In this document: positions 14,111 through 22,305 of the stretch, piece after piece
Layout of the letters: every line of letters begins with the position of its first letter
How positions within the stretch are numbered: the first letter of the stretch is position 1
DNA from: CAZIKB01 sp964539665
GTDB taxonomy: Bacteria; Zhuqueibacterota; Zhuqueibacteria; Oceanimicrobiales; Oceanimicrobiaceae
NCBI GenBank assembly: GCA_964539665.1
Contig: CAZIKB010000001.1
Span: 62,001-126,000 of the forward strand
Direction: 5' to 3'
DNA: 64,000 bases
The notes under the pieces: generated by a model
The model's input: only the letters and a program-made list of their open reading frames with translations
What the model was told of the DNA's origin: nothing
Database searches by the model: none
Position numbers and translations under genes: made by a program

Positions 14111-16756
14111 TTACGCTCGCGCTGTTTTCTGAATAATCAACAAAGTATAATCATCCACAGGAGGTTTCCCACCATAAAAATTTTCCACATCATTTGTTAA
14201 TTCCTGCATGACACTCGCGGCATTTTTCCCGCGCAAATCATTCAGCAACTCCATCAATCTCTCTTCACCATAGAACTGTTTTGCTTCATCATTCCCACCG
14301 TTGTTTGCAGGGTCAGAGGGGCGAGCCGCCTCAACCACGCCATCGGTGTAGAATATCACCATATCACCGGAGCGAAACGGGATTTCTTCTACTTTGAGCA
14401 CCTTTTCAAGCGCTTCACCGCTTTTAGATAATCCGATACCAAGGCCAGTTGTTTGCAGTTCACGGATTTCTTCCTTCTTACGTCCGGGAAGCAAAATTGG
14501 CTGCGTATGGCCGGCACGCACCAGACGTATTGTGTTTTTGTCAGCGTCCAGCATTCCTACAATTGCTGTGACAAAGATGCGCCGGTCCACATCAGGGTTG
14601 GCAAAATATTCATTCATGCGAAGAATAATCTCGCGTGGTTCATGAGTGAATTTCGGTGAATATCGAATCAAACTCACACACTGAGCCATATAAAAAGCAG
14701 CCGATGTGCTTTTCCCTGAAACATCCCCTATCGTGAATAAAAATTTGTTATTTTTCAGAGGAATCATATCGTAAAAATCGCCCCCGACTTCGGTGGCAGT
14801 TTTGAGGGTGGCTGCAATCTGAAATCCCTGCACCTTTGGCAAATGGCTTGGCAGCAGGCTAAGCTGGACTTGTCGGGCAATATTCAATTCATGTTCCAGC
14901 CGTTCCTTTTCTCGCACATCTTCGATGGTCTTTTTTAACTTTTCTCCCATTTGGTTGAAGTGCTCGGCAAGTTCAACAAATTCGTCTGCGCCCTCAACAC
15001 TTACTTTGTAATCCAGATTACCTGTTGATATCTCCTGGATGCCTGTTTTAAGCTGATTAAATTTATGAACAATCTTGCGGTTAATTTGTGAGCCAAATCT
15101 AACGACTCGCCGAATAACAAGAAGATTCAATAATAAATAGACTACAATAAATAAAACTAAATATCGAACGATAGGCGAAGTAAAAAGTGCAAAATTCGGA
15201 ATCAATAATACGTCCATTGTGAAGAAGCCAATTTGAGTAAAATTAGCATTATAGTTAGGGATAAAAACTCTGCCCAGAACAAACTCATAGTTATCCGAAT
15301 TTTTCAGACTTCCATTTGTTTCCGTAATATGAGAATCTTTATCATGTGTTGCTGAACCTGTCTTTGGCCCTGTCTCCACCTCAATAGAATTAGAATTTTC
15401 ACGGTTTTGTGAAATCAAGCCAAACGGAAACAATCGAATAGTTGAGTCATCAACTAATATTTTGCTGTTAAACAAAAATGACTCCCATTGACCAAGTGCA
15501 TAAGGATGGGCAACCAATTTAGTCGCAGTGACAATTGAAGTTTTCTGGTTTAACAGTTTTAAGAATTTTGAATTAAACTCTACAAAATAAACTGAATCCG
15601 GTTCGGAATCCAAAGGTCTGAAAAAATAGAAATAGTCGTCCTTGCCGGGCACTGATAGCTTATCTGTCATATCTAATGTCAAAGTCATAATACCCAATTC
15701 AGGTAAAGGACTGGAATAATTTATCGGTTGATAACCAGAAGTGGGCAGGATTATACTGGTCGAATCTATTTTGACTTTGTAACAGGTCAATGATTTTGGA
15801 GCTGTCCCGGATTTAATCTCTTCAATTTGTTGGATGAATGCCTGGCGCACATTTTCTGCTTTCCAGACTGCAATGAATAAATAAAAAATTACCAGCAGCA
15901 TCACAAGGTGAATAACCTGTGGAACCGTCGATTGAAACAGGCTGGAAATTCTCAATTTCCGGGACAATTGCGCATGATTATAAACCAGCACAACTGGTAT
16001 TTTTACCAGAATGGCAAGCAGATACATTTTGAACACTAAAAACAAATAATAGGGCAGGGTGTACCAGACGAGTCCTCGATTGAATGGTTGCGTTTTTAAT
16101 TCCTGAAAAGGATTCAGAAAAACAGCTCCTTGAAATAATAAAACCAGAACGAACAGGTAAATCCAACATTCAAATTTTGATAGCTCGTCCAACCATGAAG
16201 TTTTGCGTAATAGTAACAAAAAAAGCAGAGTTTGAAAAAATAAAATGGAAAAAACGCCGCCATCGTTTAAAATCATGCTACCAAGAACGCCAAACGGAAC
16301 CAGCCATAACAGGAATTTAATTTTACCCTGGCTATTTTGCACTAATATTAAGCTAAAGGTTAGTATCAAATTCGCTAACAGCAGGCTTTGCAGAATTGGT
16401 ATCTGAATTTGATATTTTGAAATTACGGGATTCCAAAATGTTGACATCGCAAATTCTGATCGCAAATAATATATTTCTAATAGAAATAGCAGTGAATTTA
16501 AAACAAGTAAGAATTCTATTGGCAGGGTAGTCCTTTTTTGAATTTCTCTAATTATTTTAACCAGAAAATATCCATGAAAGAAAAAGCTTAAGAAAACAAT
16601 AGATAAACTAATGTGTATAAATGATGTGACCAGGAACAAAGTCAGCAACCATCCCAGGCTGTAGCCTAAGAAGGTTATTGAAATAAAATCCTTTGCTTCA
16701 GAGTTTGACCATAAATTGGCAAACCTCTCATTTATTGTAAATTTAAATTTTGGCAA
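14111..16756 (-). CDS. Membrane-bound PP2C (SpoIIE/RsbU-type) serine phosphatase, copy 2
   Basis: An 881-residue paralogue of the downstream gene, with the same layout: multi-helix membrane N-terminus, extracytoplasmic segment, HAMP linker (N-L-D-Y-K-V) and PP2C domain with G-G-D-F-Y-D, G-D-V-S-G-K-S, R-A-G-H-T-Q and F-Y-T-D-G-V-V-E-A. I place the start at TTG 16756, preceded by AGGGAG with 7-nt spacing, because the resulting M-P-K-F-K-F-T-I-N-E-R-F aligns with M-P-E-S-K-F-Q-V-G-K-R-F of copy 1; an upstream ATG at 16813 would add 19 unlike residues. The extracytoplasmic region differs most between the copies and has an extra low-complexity insert (about 460-490), as expected if the two sense different signals. 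Confidence 0.92.
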   Translation of the reverse strand: MPKFKFTINERFANLWSNSEAKDFISITFLGYSLGWLLTLFLVTSFIHISLSIVFLSFFFHGYFLVKIIREIQKRTTLPIEFLLVLNSLLFLLEIYYLRSEFAMSTFWNPVISKYQIQIPILQSLLLANLILTFSLILVQNSQGKIKFLLWLVPFGVLGSMILNDGGVFSILFFQTLLFLLLLRKTSWLDELSKFECWIYLFVLVLLFQGAVFLNPFQELKTQPFNRGLVWYTLPYYLFLVFKMYLLAILVKIPVVLVYNHAQLSRKLRISSLFQSTVPQVIHLVMLLVIFYLFIAVWKAENVRQAFIQQIEEIKSGTAPKSLTCYKVKIDSTSIILPTSGYQPINYSSPLPELGIMTLTLDMTDKLSVPGKDDYFYFFRPLDSEPDSVYFVEFNSKFLKLLNQKTSIVTATKLVAHPYALGQWESFLFNSKILVDDSTIRLFPFGLISQNRENSNSIEVETGPKTGSATHDKDSHITETNGSLKNSDNYEFVLGRVFIPNYNANFTQIGFFTMDVLLIPNFALFTSPIVRYLVLFIVVYLLLNLLVIRRVVRFGSQINRKIVHKFNQLKTGIQEISTGNLDYKVSVEGADEFVELAEHFNQMGEKLKKTIEDVREKERLEHELNIARQVQLSLLPSHLPKVQGFQIAATLKTATEVGGDFYDMIPLKNNKFLFTIGDVSGKSTSAAFYMAQCVSLIRYSPKFTHEPREIILRMNEYFANPDVDRRIFVTAIVGMLDADKNTIRLVRAGHTQPILLPGRKKEEIRELQTTGLGIGLSKSGEALEKVLKVEEIPFRSGDMVIFYTDGVVEAARPSDPANNGGNDEAKQFYGEERLMELLNDLRGKNAASVMQELTNDVENFYGGKPPVDDYTLLIIQKTARA

Positions 16757-17061
16757 TTTTAATCTCCCTAAATATTGGCAATCAGATTCAACTGTCTTTT
16801 TGTATCTGCACAAAATCTTGAAATTTCTGCGTCACTTCGTGCCTTCTTCTCAGGAAAGTATCAGCCACCATAGCCGATAAAACACTAATTGTGGACTCTT
16901 TAGTCAATGACAGGTTTCTCCTTAGTAGAACAAATTAAACTCTAAGTCAATTGTAGTTAGATATCTGGTAGGTTAAATTAATGTTACAAGGTACAAAATT
17001 AATTTCAGTATGTAAATAAAAAAAGCTCATAAATATTATGAGCTTTCTTAGAAGGATTTAG
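16757..17061. other. Intergenic region upstream of the PP2C pair
   Basis: About 305 nt between the PP2C operon and tRNA-Arg. It should contain the promoter of the phosphatase pair on the minus strand, but I see no confident boxes. Its right end is the tRNA terminator at 17022-17046. The rest is AT-rich without open frames of note. Confidence 0.4.
17013..17046 (-). terminator. Intrinsic terminator downstream of tRNA-Arg
   Basis: A perfect 11-bp inverted repeat, AAAGCTCATAA (17022-17032) and TTATGAGCTTT (17036-17046), with a 3-nt loop. On the minus strand it is followed by a T-rich tract (the A-run at 17013-17021 read in reverse). It lies 16 nt past the 3-prime end of tRNA-Arg, so it terminates the tRNA transcript. 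Confidence 0.85.
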
Positions 17062-17135
17062 TACGCCCGGAAGGATTCGAACCCTCAACCCTCTGATCCG
17101 AAGTCAGATGCTCTGTCCAGTTGAGCTACGAGCGC
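17062..17135 (-). tRNA. tRNA-Arg (anticodon TCG)
   Basis: A 74-nt cloverleaf: acceptor GCGCTCG pairing with CGGGCGT (with one G-T pair at the end), D-arm with AGCTC, anticodon stem TCTGA/TCAGA with loop CTTCGGA (anticodon TCG, reading CGA and probably other CGN), T-arm GAGGG-TTCGAAT-CCTTC and discriminator A. CCA is not encoded. A strong terminator follows. Confidence 0.93.
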
Positions 17136-17140
17136 AATTT

Positions 17141-17226
17141 TGTTGGAGTGATGGATTACTGGAATAATGGAGTGTTGCAACAAAACCATAAACTCCATTA
17201 AATCCACACTCCAATGCTCCACTTAC
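17141..17226. repeat. Imperfect palindromic intergenic element between tRNA genes
   Basis: TTGGAGTGATGGATTACTGG at about 17142-17161 plus ATAATGGAGTG is mirrored, with mismatches, by AACTCCATTAAATCCACACT and CCAATGCTCCACTT at about 17190-17224. The TTGGAGTG-type wording is typical of dispersed intergenic repeats found in many environmental genomes. It could form a long imperfect hairpin. No coding function is apparent. Confidence 0.4.
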
Positions 17227-17292
17227 CAGATAAATACAGATTACCTAAAGCAATTCTTACAATCCAGTTAATTATAACAATGCTGCTGTTTG

Positions 17293-17363
17293 CTGGGGTG
17301 CAGGGATTCGAACCCCGATTCCACGATCCAGAGTCGCGTGTCTTGCCATTGGACGACACCCCA
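17293..17363 (-). tRNA. tRNA-Gln (anticodon CTG)
   Basis: A 71-nt cloverleaf: acceptor TGGGGTG with CACCCCA, D-arm with GTCC-AATGGCAA-GAC, anticodon stem CGCGA/TCGTG with loop CTCTGGA (anticodon CTG), T-arm CGGGG-TTCGAAT-CCCTG, discriminator G. The U1-A72 end pair is usual for bacterial tRNA-Gln. It lies just downstream of gltX on the same strand. Confidence 0.93.
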
Positions 17364-17400
17364 AGGTTGATTTACAACTTATTCAAACACAGTTACAAAG

Positions 17401-18867
17401 TCAAGCTTTCCAAGGACTATTTTGCAAATACTCTACAGCCCTTTTGATTCTACGAATAGATGTTTCTTTTCCTAATATTTCCATTACCTCAAACATGCCG
17501 GGACTGACAGAATAACCAGTGATAGCTATTCTGACCGGGTGTATTATTTTAGCTGCATTAATATCTAAGTCCTCGGCCAGTTTTTTCATAGCATTCTCAA
17601 TTGTATCGGTAGTAAATTCCTTAATAGGCATTAACACATAAATTAGCTGGATGAATTTATCATTCAGTTGAGTGTCTTTCCAATGCTTCTTTGTGCCCTT
17701 TTCATCGTAAGTAACTGGATCTCGAAAAAAGTACCTGGCCATGGTTGGAAATTCAGACACTCTTTTCAAGCGTGGTTTTAATAAACTGACTATTTTTAGC
17801 AGATATGCTCTATTCTCGTCAGAATATTTTTTTGTAACCAGGCCATCTTCTAACAAATCAGGCAGTACTAAATCTAACAGGTTCTCCTCATCCATTGCCA
17901 TGAGGTATTGGCCATTCATCCACTGCAATTTTCTCTCATCAAAGACCGCGCTCTTTTTCATTATGCCTTGCAAAGAAAATGCCTTTATAAGCTCATCGCA
18001 GGTGAAGATCTCCCGGTCATCTCCGGAAGACCAACCCAGAAGAGATAAAAAGTTCACGAAAGCATCGGTCAGGTATCCAGCGTTTTTATACTCGCCAACA
18101 GCCGTCGCCCCATGGCGTTTACTTAGTCTCTGGCGATCAGGTCCTAAAATCAACGGAACATGAGCAAAGACTGGACAATTCCAGTCAAAAGCTTCATACA
18201 GAAGAATATGTTTAGGTGTGTTTGAGAGATGATCATCTCCTCGAATCACATGCGAAATTTGCATTTCATAGTCATCCACAACCACAGCCAAATGGTAAGT
18301 CGGATGTCCATCAGAACGCAGGATTACAAAATCATCGATTTGTGAGTTATCAAATTCAATTTCACTATACACCTGGTCGTGAAAGCTTGTTCTACCTTCT
18401 CTCACTTTAAGCCTGATGACAAAAGGTAATTCATCTCGTTCGCAGGTTTTGAGTTCACTTTCAGTTAACTTCAGACACGCTCGATCATATTTGTATTCCC
18501 CTTTTTCACGCTGGGCCTTTTCTCTGATTTCCTTTAAACGTTCCTGTGTACAATAACATTTGTATGCTTTCTCGGCCTTAACAAGTTTTTCAGCAAATTC
18601 TTTATAGACTTCAAATCTTTTCGATTGAAAAACTGGTTCTTCATCCCAATCCAGGCCCAGCCATTTGAGTCCATTTAAGATAGCGTCAACCACATCCTGA
18701 TCCGAGCGAGCGACATCTGTGTCTTCAATTCGCAATAAAAACTTGCCGCCATGTTTTCTAGCAAAAAGCCAGTTGAAGAGGGCTGTTCGAGCTCCTCCGA
18801 CATGTAAATATCCAGTCGGACTTGGAGCAAAACGTACATTGACCCTTTGGTATTCTAAATCACTCAA
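17401..18867 (-). CDS. gltX: Glutamyl-tRNA synthetase
   Basis: A 488-residue class I aminoacyl-tRNA synthetase that attaches glutamate to tRNA-Glu in the cytoplasm. The HIGH-type motif is in A-P-S-P-T-G-Y-L-H-V-G-G (about 14-25), with A-L-F-N-W-L-F-A-R next to it; L-R-I-E-D-T-D follows, then V-I-R-G-D-D-H-L-S-N-T-P and the KMSKS-type motif R-L-S-K-R-H-G-A near residue 250. The C-terminal half is the helical anticodon-binding domain. Length is typical. It may be non-discriminating, charging tRNA-Gln as well, but the window shows neither glnS nor gatCAB, so this cannot be decided. It is flanked by tRNA-Gln (downstream) and tRNA-Ser (upstream). Confidence 0.97.
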   Translation of the reverse strand: MSDLEYQRVNVRFAPSPTGYLHVGGARTALFNWLFARKHGGKFLLRIEDTDVARSDQDVVDAILNGLKWLGLDWDEEPVFQSKRFEVYKEFAEKLVKAEKAYKCYCTQERLKEIREKAQREKGEYKYDRACLKLTESELKTCERDELPFVIRLKVREGRTSFHDQVYSEIEFDNSQIDDFVILRSDGHPTYHLAVVVDDYEMQISHVIRGDDHLSNTPKHILLYEAFDWNCPVFAHVPLILGPDRQRLSKRHGATAVGEYKNAGYLTDAFVNFLSLLGWSSGDDREIFTCDELIKAFSLQGIMKKSAVFDERKLQWMNGQYLMAMDEENLLDLVLPDLLEDGLVTKKYSDENRAYLLKIVSLLKPRLKRVSEFPTMARYFFRDPVTYDEKGTKKHWKDTQLNDKFIQLIYVLMPIKEFTTDTIENAMKKLAEDLDINAAKIIHPVRIAITGYSVSPGMFEVMEILGKETSIRRIKRAVEYLQNSPWKA

Positions 18868-18929
18868 AGATTATTTATACTGAAAATTAAATTGATGGTT
18901 AATAGGTAATATGTACCAGACAAAAAAAG

Positions 18930-19017
18930 CGGAGAGGCTGGGATTCGAACCCAGGGTAGACATTAAGCCTACAACGGCTTAGCAGGCCGCTGCCTTCAAC
19001 CACTCGGCCACCTCTCC
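18930..19017 (-). tRNA. tRNA-Ser (anticodon GCT)
   Basis: An 88-nt class II cloverleaf with acceptor GGAGAGG/CCTCTCC, D-arm GCCGAGTGGTTGAAGGC, anticodon loop CTGCTAA (GCT, reading AGC and AGT), a long variable arm and T-arm CTGGG-TTCGAAT-CCCAG. Discriminator G is standard for serine. Confidence 0.93.
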
Positions 19018-19057
19018 GAATAGATATATTCTATAAATTGCTTTTTTCAAACAACAG

Positions 19058-19140
19058 CGGAGGGCGAGGGATTCGAACCCCCAAGGGCGTACACCCGGCG
19101 GTTTTCAAGACCGCTGTCTTACCGTTAGAACTAGCCCTCC
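19058..19140 (-). tRNA. tRNA-Ser (anticodon TGA)
   Basis: An 83-nt class II cloverleaf: acceptor GGAGGGC/GCCCTCC, anticodon stem GCGGT/ACCGC with loop CTTGAAA (TGA, reading TCA and others), variable arm around CGGGTGTACGCCC, T-arm with GGGGG-TTCGAAT-CCCTC, discriminator G. The D-arm is weak, with about three pairs. It is 40 nt upstream of the other tRNA-Ser on the same strand. Confidence 0.9.
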
Positions 19141-19223
19141 AGATATTTTTCACTACGAGCGAAATATACTCAATTTTCTATAATATGTCAACTGCTTTTT
19201 ATCGCAATCTGTATGACATTTAG

Positions 19224-20327
19224 TTAAATTCGTTTGAAATATTTACCAGCAAGTTGTTTGATAAAATTCTTCAATTCAAGAGTTAAAAGTAAAGATGAAA
19301 CCTGCGGGGAGGATTGTTCCGCTGACCGGGCAATGGCGTCAATATGTTTTGGTTCATGACTTAGAATATTTAGTATTTTTAGTTCATTTTCATTCAGTAA
19401 AGATTCATTAATTCTTGCAGGTCCTTTATTTATAGAATGTTCCAAATGCGCTGACAATTCTTCAAAAATATCATCGATCGAGGTAATAGCTTTTGCACCT
19501 TGTTTGATCAATGTATTGGTACCGATGCTTTTTGGATTATCAATATTGCCAGGAACAGCAAATACTTCTCGATTCTGCTCTAAAGCCATTGCGGCGGTTA
19601 TGAGCGCGCCACTTTTAGTGCCTGCCTCAATTACTACAACACCTATACTCAGACCGCAGATAATGCGGTTCCTACGCGGAAAATTGTTTCTGTCGGGTCC
19701 AGTGCCCATAGGAAATTCAGATATTATTGCTCCATTTGAGATTATCTTTTCTGAAAGCGAATAATTTTCATTGGGATAAATGACATCAACGCCCGAGCCT
19801 AAAACTGCAATTGTTCTACTCCCGGATTGTAAAGTGTATTTATGAGCCAGAGTGTCTACGCCATACGCCAATCCACTGACAATGGTTAGCCCCTTTTGTG
19901 CCAACTCAGAGGCAAGTTTTTCTGTGATAATTTTACCATAATCAGTAGGGCGCCGCGTACCGACAATCGCAATGGCTGTTTTATCCATTTCGCTTAAATT
20001 GCCCTTCACAAAAAGTAATGCAGGAGGATCATAGATTTGTTTAAGAAGTAGAGGATATTCTTTGTCCCAGAATGAAATCAATTGCGCTCCAGATTTTTCC
20101 ATTTTTTTTAGCTGATTAATAGCATATCCGTCGCTTTTATAGTTTTTTATCTTTTCCGCAGTTATTTTATCAATGCCGCTTACATTTGATAAATCATCAA
20201 CTGAAGCCTTGAATATATCCATTGAAGCGCCAAATCGGCCTATCAGGGAGCGTACCTTGTTTGAACCAATTCCTGGGACTGAGCTCAGTCGCAGTAAAAT
20301 TTCAGGATCAATAGAGTCTATTTTCAT
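19224..20327 (-). CDS. dprA: DNA-processing protein DprA
   Basis: A 367-residue protein that loads RecA onto incoming single-stranded DNA during natural transformation; in the cytoplasm. An N-terminal helix-hairpin-helix part (S-V-P-G-I-G-S-N-K-V and V-S-G-I-D-K-I) leads into the Rossmann-like DprA core: I-V-G-T-R-R-P, V-S-G-L-A-Y-G-V-D, G-S-G-V-D-V-I-Y-P, S-E-F-P, N-F-P-R-R-N-R-I-I and G-A-L-I-T-A. A winged-helix domain ends the protein (about 300-367). Length is typical of the three-domain form. Its start is 1 nt downstream of the obg stop, so the two form an operon. With the ComEA-like gene at 46.3 kb it suggests a competence capacity, though it is also widespread in non-competent bacteria. 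Confidence 0.96.
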   Translation of the reverse strand: MKIDSIDPEILLRLSSVPGIGSNKVRSLIGRFGASMDIFKASVDDLSNVSGIDKITAEKIKNYKSDGYAINQLKKMEKSGAQLISFWDKEYPLLLKQIYDPPALLFVKGNLSEMDKTAIAIVGTRRPTDYGKIITEKLASELAQKGLTIVSGLAYGVDTLAHKYTLQSGSRTIAVLGSGVDVIYPNENYSLSEKIISNGAIISEFPMGTGPDRNNFPRRNRIICGLSIGVVVIEAGTKSGALITAAMALEQNREVFAVPGNIDNPKSIGTNTLIKQGAKAITSIDDIFEELSAHLEHSINKGPARINESLLNENELKILNILSHEPKHIDAIARSAEQSSPQVSSLLLTLELKNFIKQLAGKYFKRI

Positions 20328-20328
20328 A

Positions 20329-21321
20329 TCAAGTCACAGCAGTATTAATTAATTGCAATTGTTGCCAGATTAATTCCTTTAAATTGGCTAAGCCTTCTCC
20401 GGTGATACTTGAAATCTTACACACAGGCACCGATTCCAACAGGTCAAATTCCGCTGTATCAATTTTATTACATAGATCAACTTTTGTGAACACAATAATT
20501 TGAGGCCGTTTCAGCAGGTGAGGATTATGCTGCTTTAGTTCTTCTTTTAGGGTTTGATAATCTTTCATTAATTTTGTGCCGCTGCAGTCAATTAAAAAAA
20601 CAAGTAATTTAGTTCTTTCAATATGACGGAGAAATTCAATACCCAGACCTTTACCCAAATGTGCTCCTTCAATCAGACCAGGAATATCGGCTAATATAAA
20701 GCTGTTATATTCGCGATATTTAACGATTCCCAAATTTGGTTTTAAGGTTGTGAACGGATAACTGGCAATTTTGGGTCTGGCGGCAGAAACTTTGGACAAG
20801 AGTGTAGATTTACCAGCATTAGGGTGTCCGACCAATCCGACATCCGCTATCAGTTTTAATTCCAGGTCTAAAATTTTTTCTTCGCCAAATTCTCCTTTTT
20901 CCCATTTACGGGGAGCCTGATTTGTCGAGCTGACAAATCGCGCGTTACCACGGCCTCGTTTACCACCCTTTGCAACTATAATACTTTCTCCAGGATGGAC
21001 GAGATCTCCTAAAATATCACCAGTGGCAGCCTCTTTAATAACCGTTCCTATCGGTACATTTATAATCAAATCCTTGCCATTTTTACCGTGTTTATTGCTG
21101 CCTTTTCCATGTTCTGCTCTTTGCGCCCGGAAATTCGGACGGTAATGAAAATCAAGTAAAGTAGATATCTTTGGATCGGCCTGAACAATTACATCCCCAC
21201 CTTTGCCGCCATCGCCGCCATCAGGACCTCCTTTGGGCCGGTATTTTTCCCGTAGAAAACTTAAACATCCACTGCCGCCGTCGCCAGACTTAACTCTAAT
21301 TTGAGTGTGATCCACAAACAT
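20329..21321 (-). CDS. obg: Obg-family GTPase
   Basis: A 330-residue GTPase involved in 50S ribosome maturation and stress control. The glycine-rich Obg fold (about 1-158) includes V-K-S-G-D-G-G-S-G-C, G-G-P-D-G-G-D-G-G-K-G-G, H-G-K-G-S-N-K-H-G-K-N-G and G-G-K-R-G-R-G-N-A-R-F. The G domain follows: P-loop G-H-P-N-A-G-K-S-T (about 166-174), the switch motif T-T-L-K-P-N-L-G, D-I-P-G-L-I-E-G-A, F-T-K-V-D and S-S-I-T-G-E-G. The C-terminal OCT domain of some Obg proteins is absent, as in the short form common in Gram-negative bacteria. It is followed at 1 nt by dprA. Confidence 0.97.
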   Translation of the reverse strand: MFVDHTQIRVKSGDGGSGCLSFLREKYRPKGGPDGGDGGKGGDVIVQADPKISTLLDFHYRPNFRAQRAEHGKGSNKHGKNGKDLIINVPIGTVIKEAATGDILGDLVHPGESIIVAKGGKRGRGNARFVSSTNQAPRKWEKGEFGEEKILDLELKLIADVGLVGHPNAGKSTLLSKVSAARPKIASYPFTTLKPNLGIVKYREYNSFILADIPGLIEGAHLGKGLGIEFLRHIERTKLLVFLIDCSGTKLMKDYQTLKEELKQHNPHLLKRPQIIVFTKVDLCNKIDTAEFDLLESVPVCKISSITGEGLANLKELIWQQLQLINTAVT

Positions 21322-21478
21322 AGAATTTATTATTCCTTATATGACAGATTACAATATGTTAAGACTTTGCTAAGGGAAAATCAAATTAAAATTGGAAATG
21401 CAAAATACGGAAGGAGAATTCTGATTCAATATGCTTCTATAAATACCCCTGATTTTCAATTAATACTAACTTCTTAAT

Positions 21479-22189
21479 TTAATAATTATTCAACTTGCCG
21501 AAGCTGTGTTGTTTAAAAAAGGCTACTCTTTTCCTTTTTGAATCAAGATTAAGCTGTTTCAAATATTTTCTCATTTCAAACCAGCCAAGTTTTATATTTC
21601 CAAAACGCGGAGTATTCAGTTTTTTTATAATTTGAAATAAACCTGAATCAGGATTCTCAATAATTATTCTTCCTAACTTTTCTTCAATAGTATTTAATTG
21701 CGATTCAATCCCAGGTTCCGTTTGTTTTTCCATTTGTAATACACTCGGCTCGGAAACAGAGGCAGCCTGGGCGGTGTCATCCTTTTGAGCCTCATCTGTG
21801 ACAGGCGTTTGTAATGCAGGTGAAGCAGGGATCTCCTGAACAAAATCAGCTATAGCATCATTTAACGTATCAAACGCTTTAAGTATGTAGTGAAATTCCA
21901 GGAGCTCAAATACTTCGTAAACATCGGGTATCATTCTGACTAATTTTAAGTCACCCCGATTTTCACGAATTCCTTTGATTTCACTAATAAAAATACCCCA
22001 ACCTGCGCTGCTAATATAATCTACATTTCCTAAATCAATTATAATATTGTAACAATTTGATTTTAGTACCGAAGCCAGTGCATGTTCAAGTTCAGCAGAG
22101 GTTGTTGTATCTATATATCCACCTACCTTAATAACTGCAATATTTTGCCTTGTACCAGCTTTTTCAACAGACACCTGAATGCCTTCCAT
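21479..22189 (-). CDS. STAS-domain anti-anti-sigma-type protein with C-terminal integrase-like HTH domain
   Basis: A 236-residue protein. Residues 1-115 form a STAS domain: I-I-D-L-G-N-V-D-Y-I-S-S-A-G-W-G contains the serine normally phosphorylated by an RsbW-like kinase. A low-complexity linker rich in E, Q, T and A (about 120-155) follows. The C-terminal domain (about 165-230; I-I-I-E-N-P-D-S-G, K-K-L-N-T-P-R-F-G, M-R-K-Y-L-K-Q-L-N-L-D) aligns without gaps with a domain in the upstream kinase-phosphatase fusion. I read this domain as a small helix-turn-helix of the kind seen before the catalytic core of IS3/IS481-type integrases. In partner switching the STAS protein binds or releases the kinase according to its phosphorylation. 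It lies 116 nt downstream of the fusion gene. Confidence 0.88.
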   Translation of the reverse strand: MEGIQVSVEKAGTRQNIAVIKVGGYIDTTTSAELEHALASVLKSNCYNIIIDLGNVDYISSAGWGIFISEIKGIRENRGDLKLVRMIPDVYEVFELLEFHYILKAFDTLNDAIADFVQEIPASPALQTPVTDEAQKDDTAQAASVSEPSVLQMEKQTEPGIESQLNTIEEKLGRIIIENPDSGLFQIIKKLNTPRFGNIKLGWFEMRKYLKQLNLDSKRKRVAFFKQHSFGKLNNY

Positions 22190-22305
22190 GCGTAACTCCT
22201 GAATGTTATATTCTAACTAAAGATAATGAAATTTAATATAATCTTATTTGGATAAAAAGTCAATAGACTAATATCAATTATTTATATATCGGCCTCTCTT
22301 TCAGA

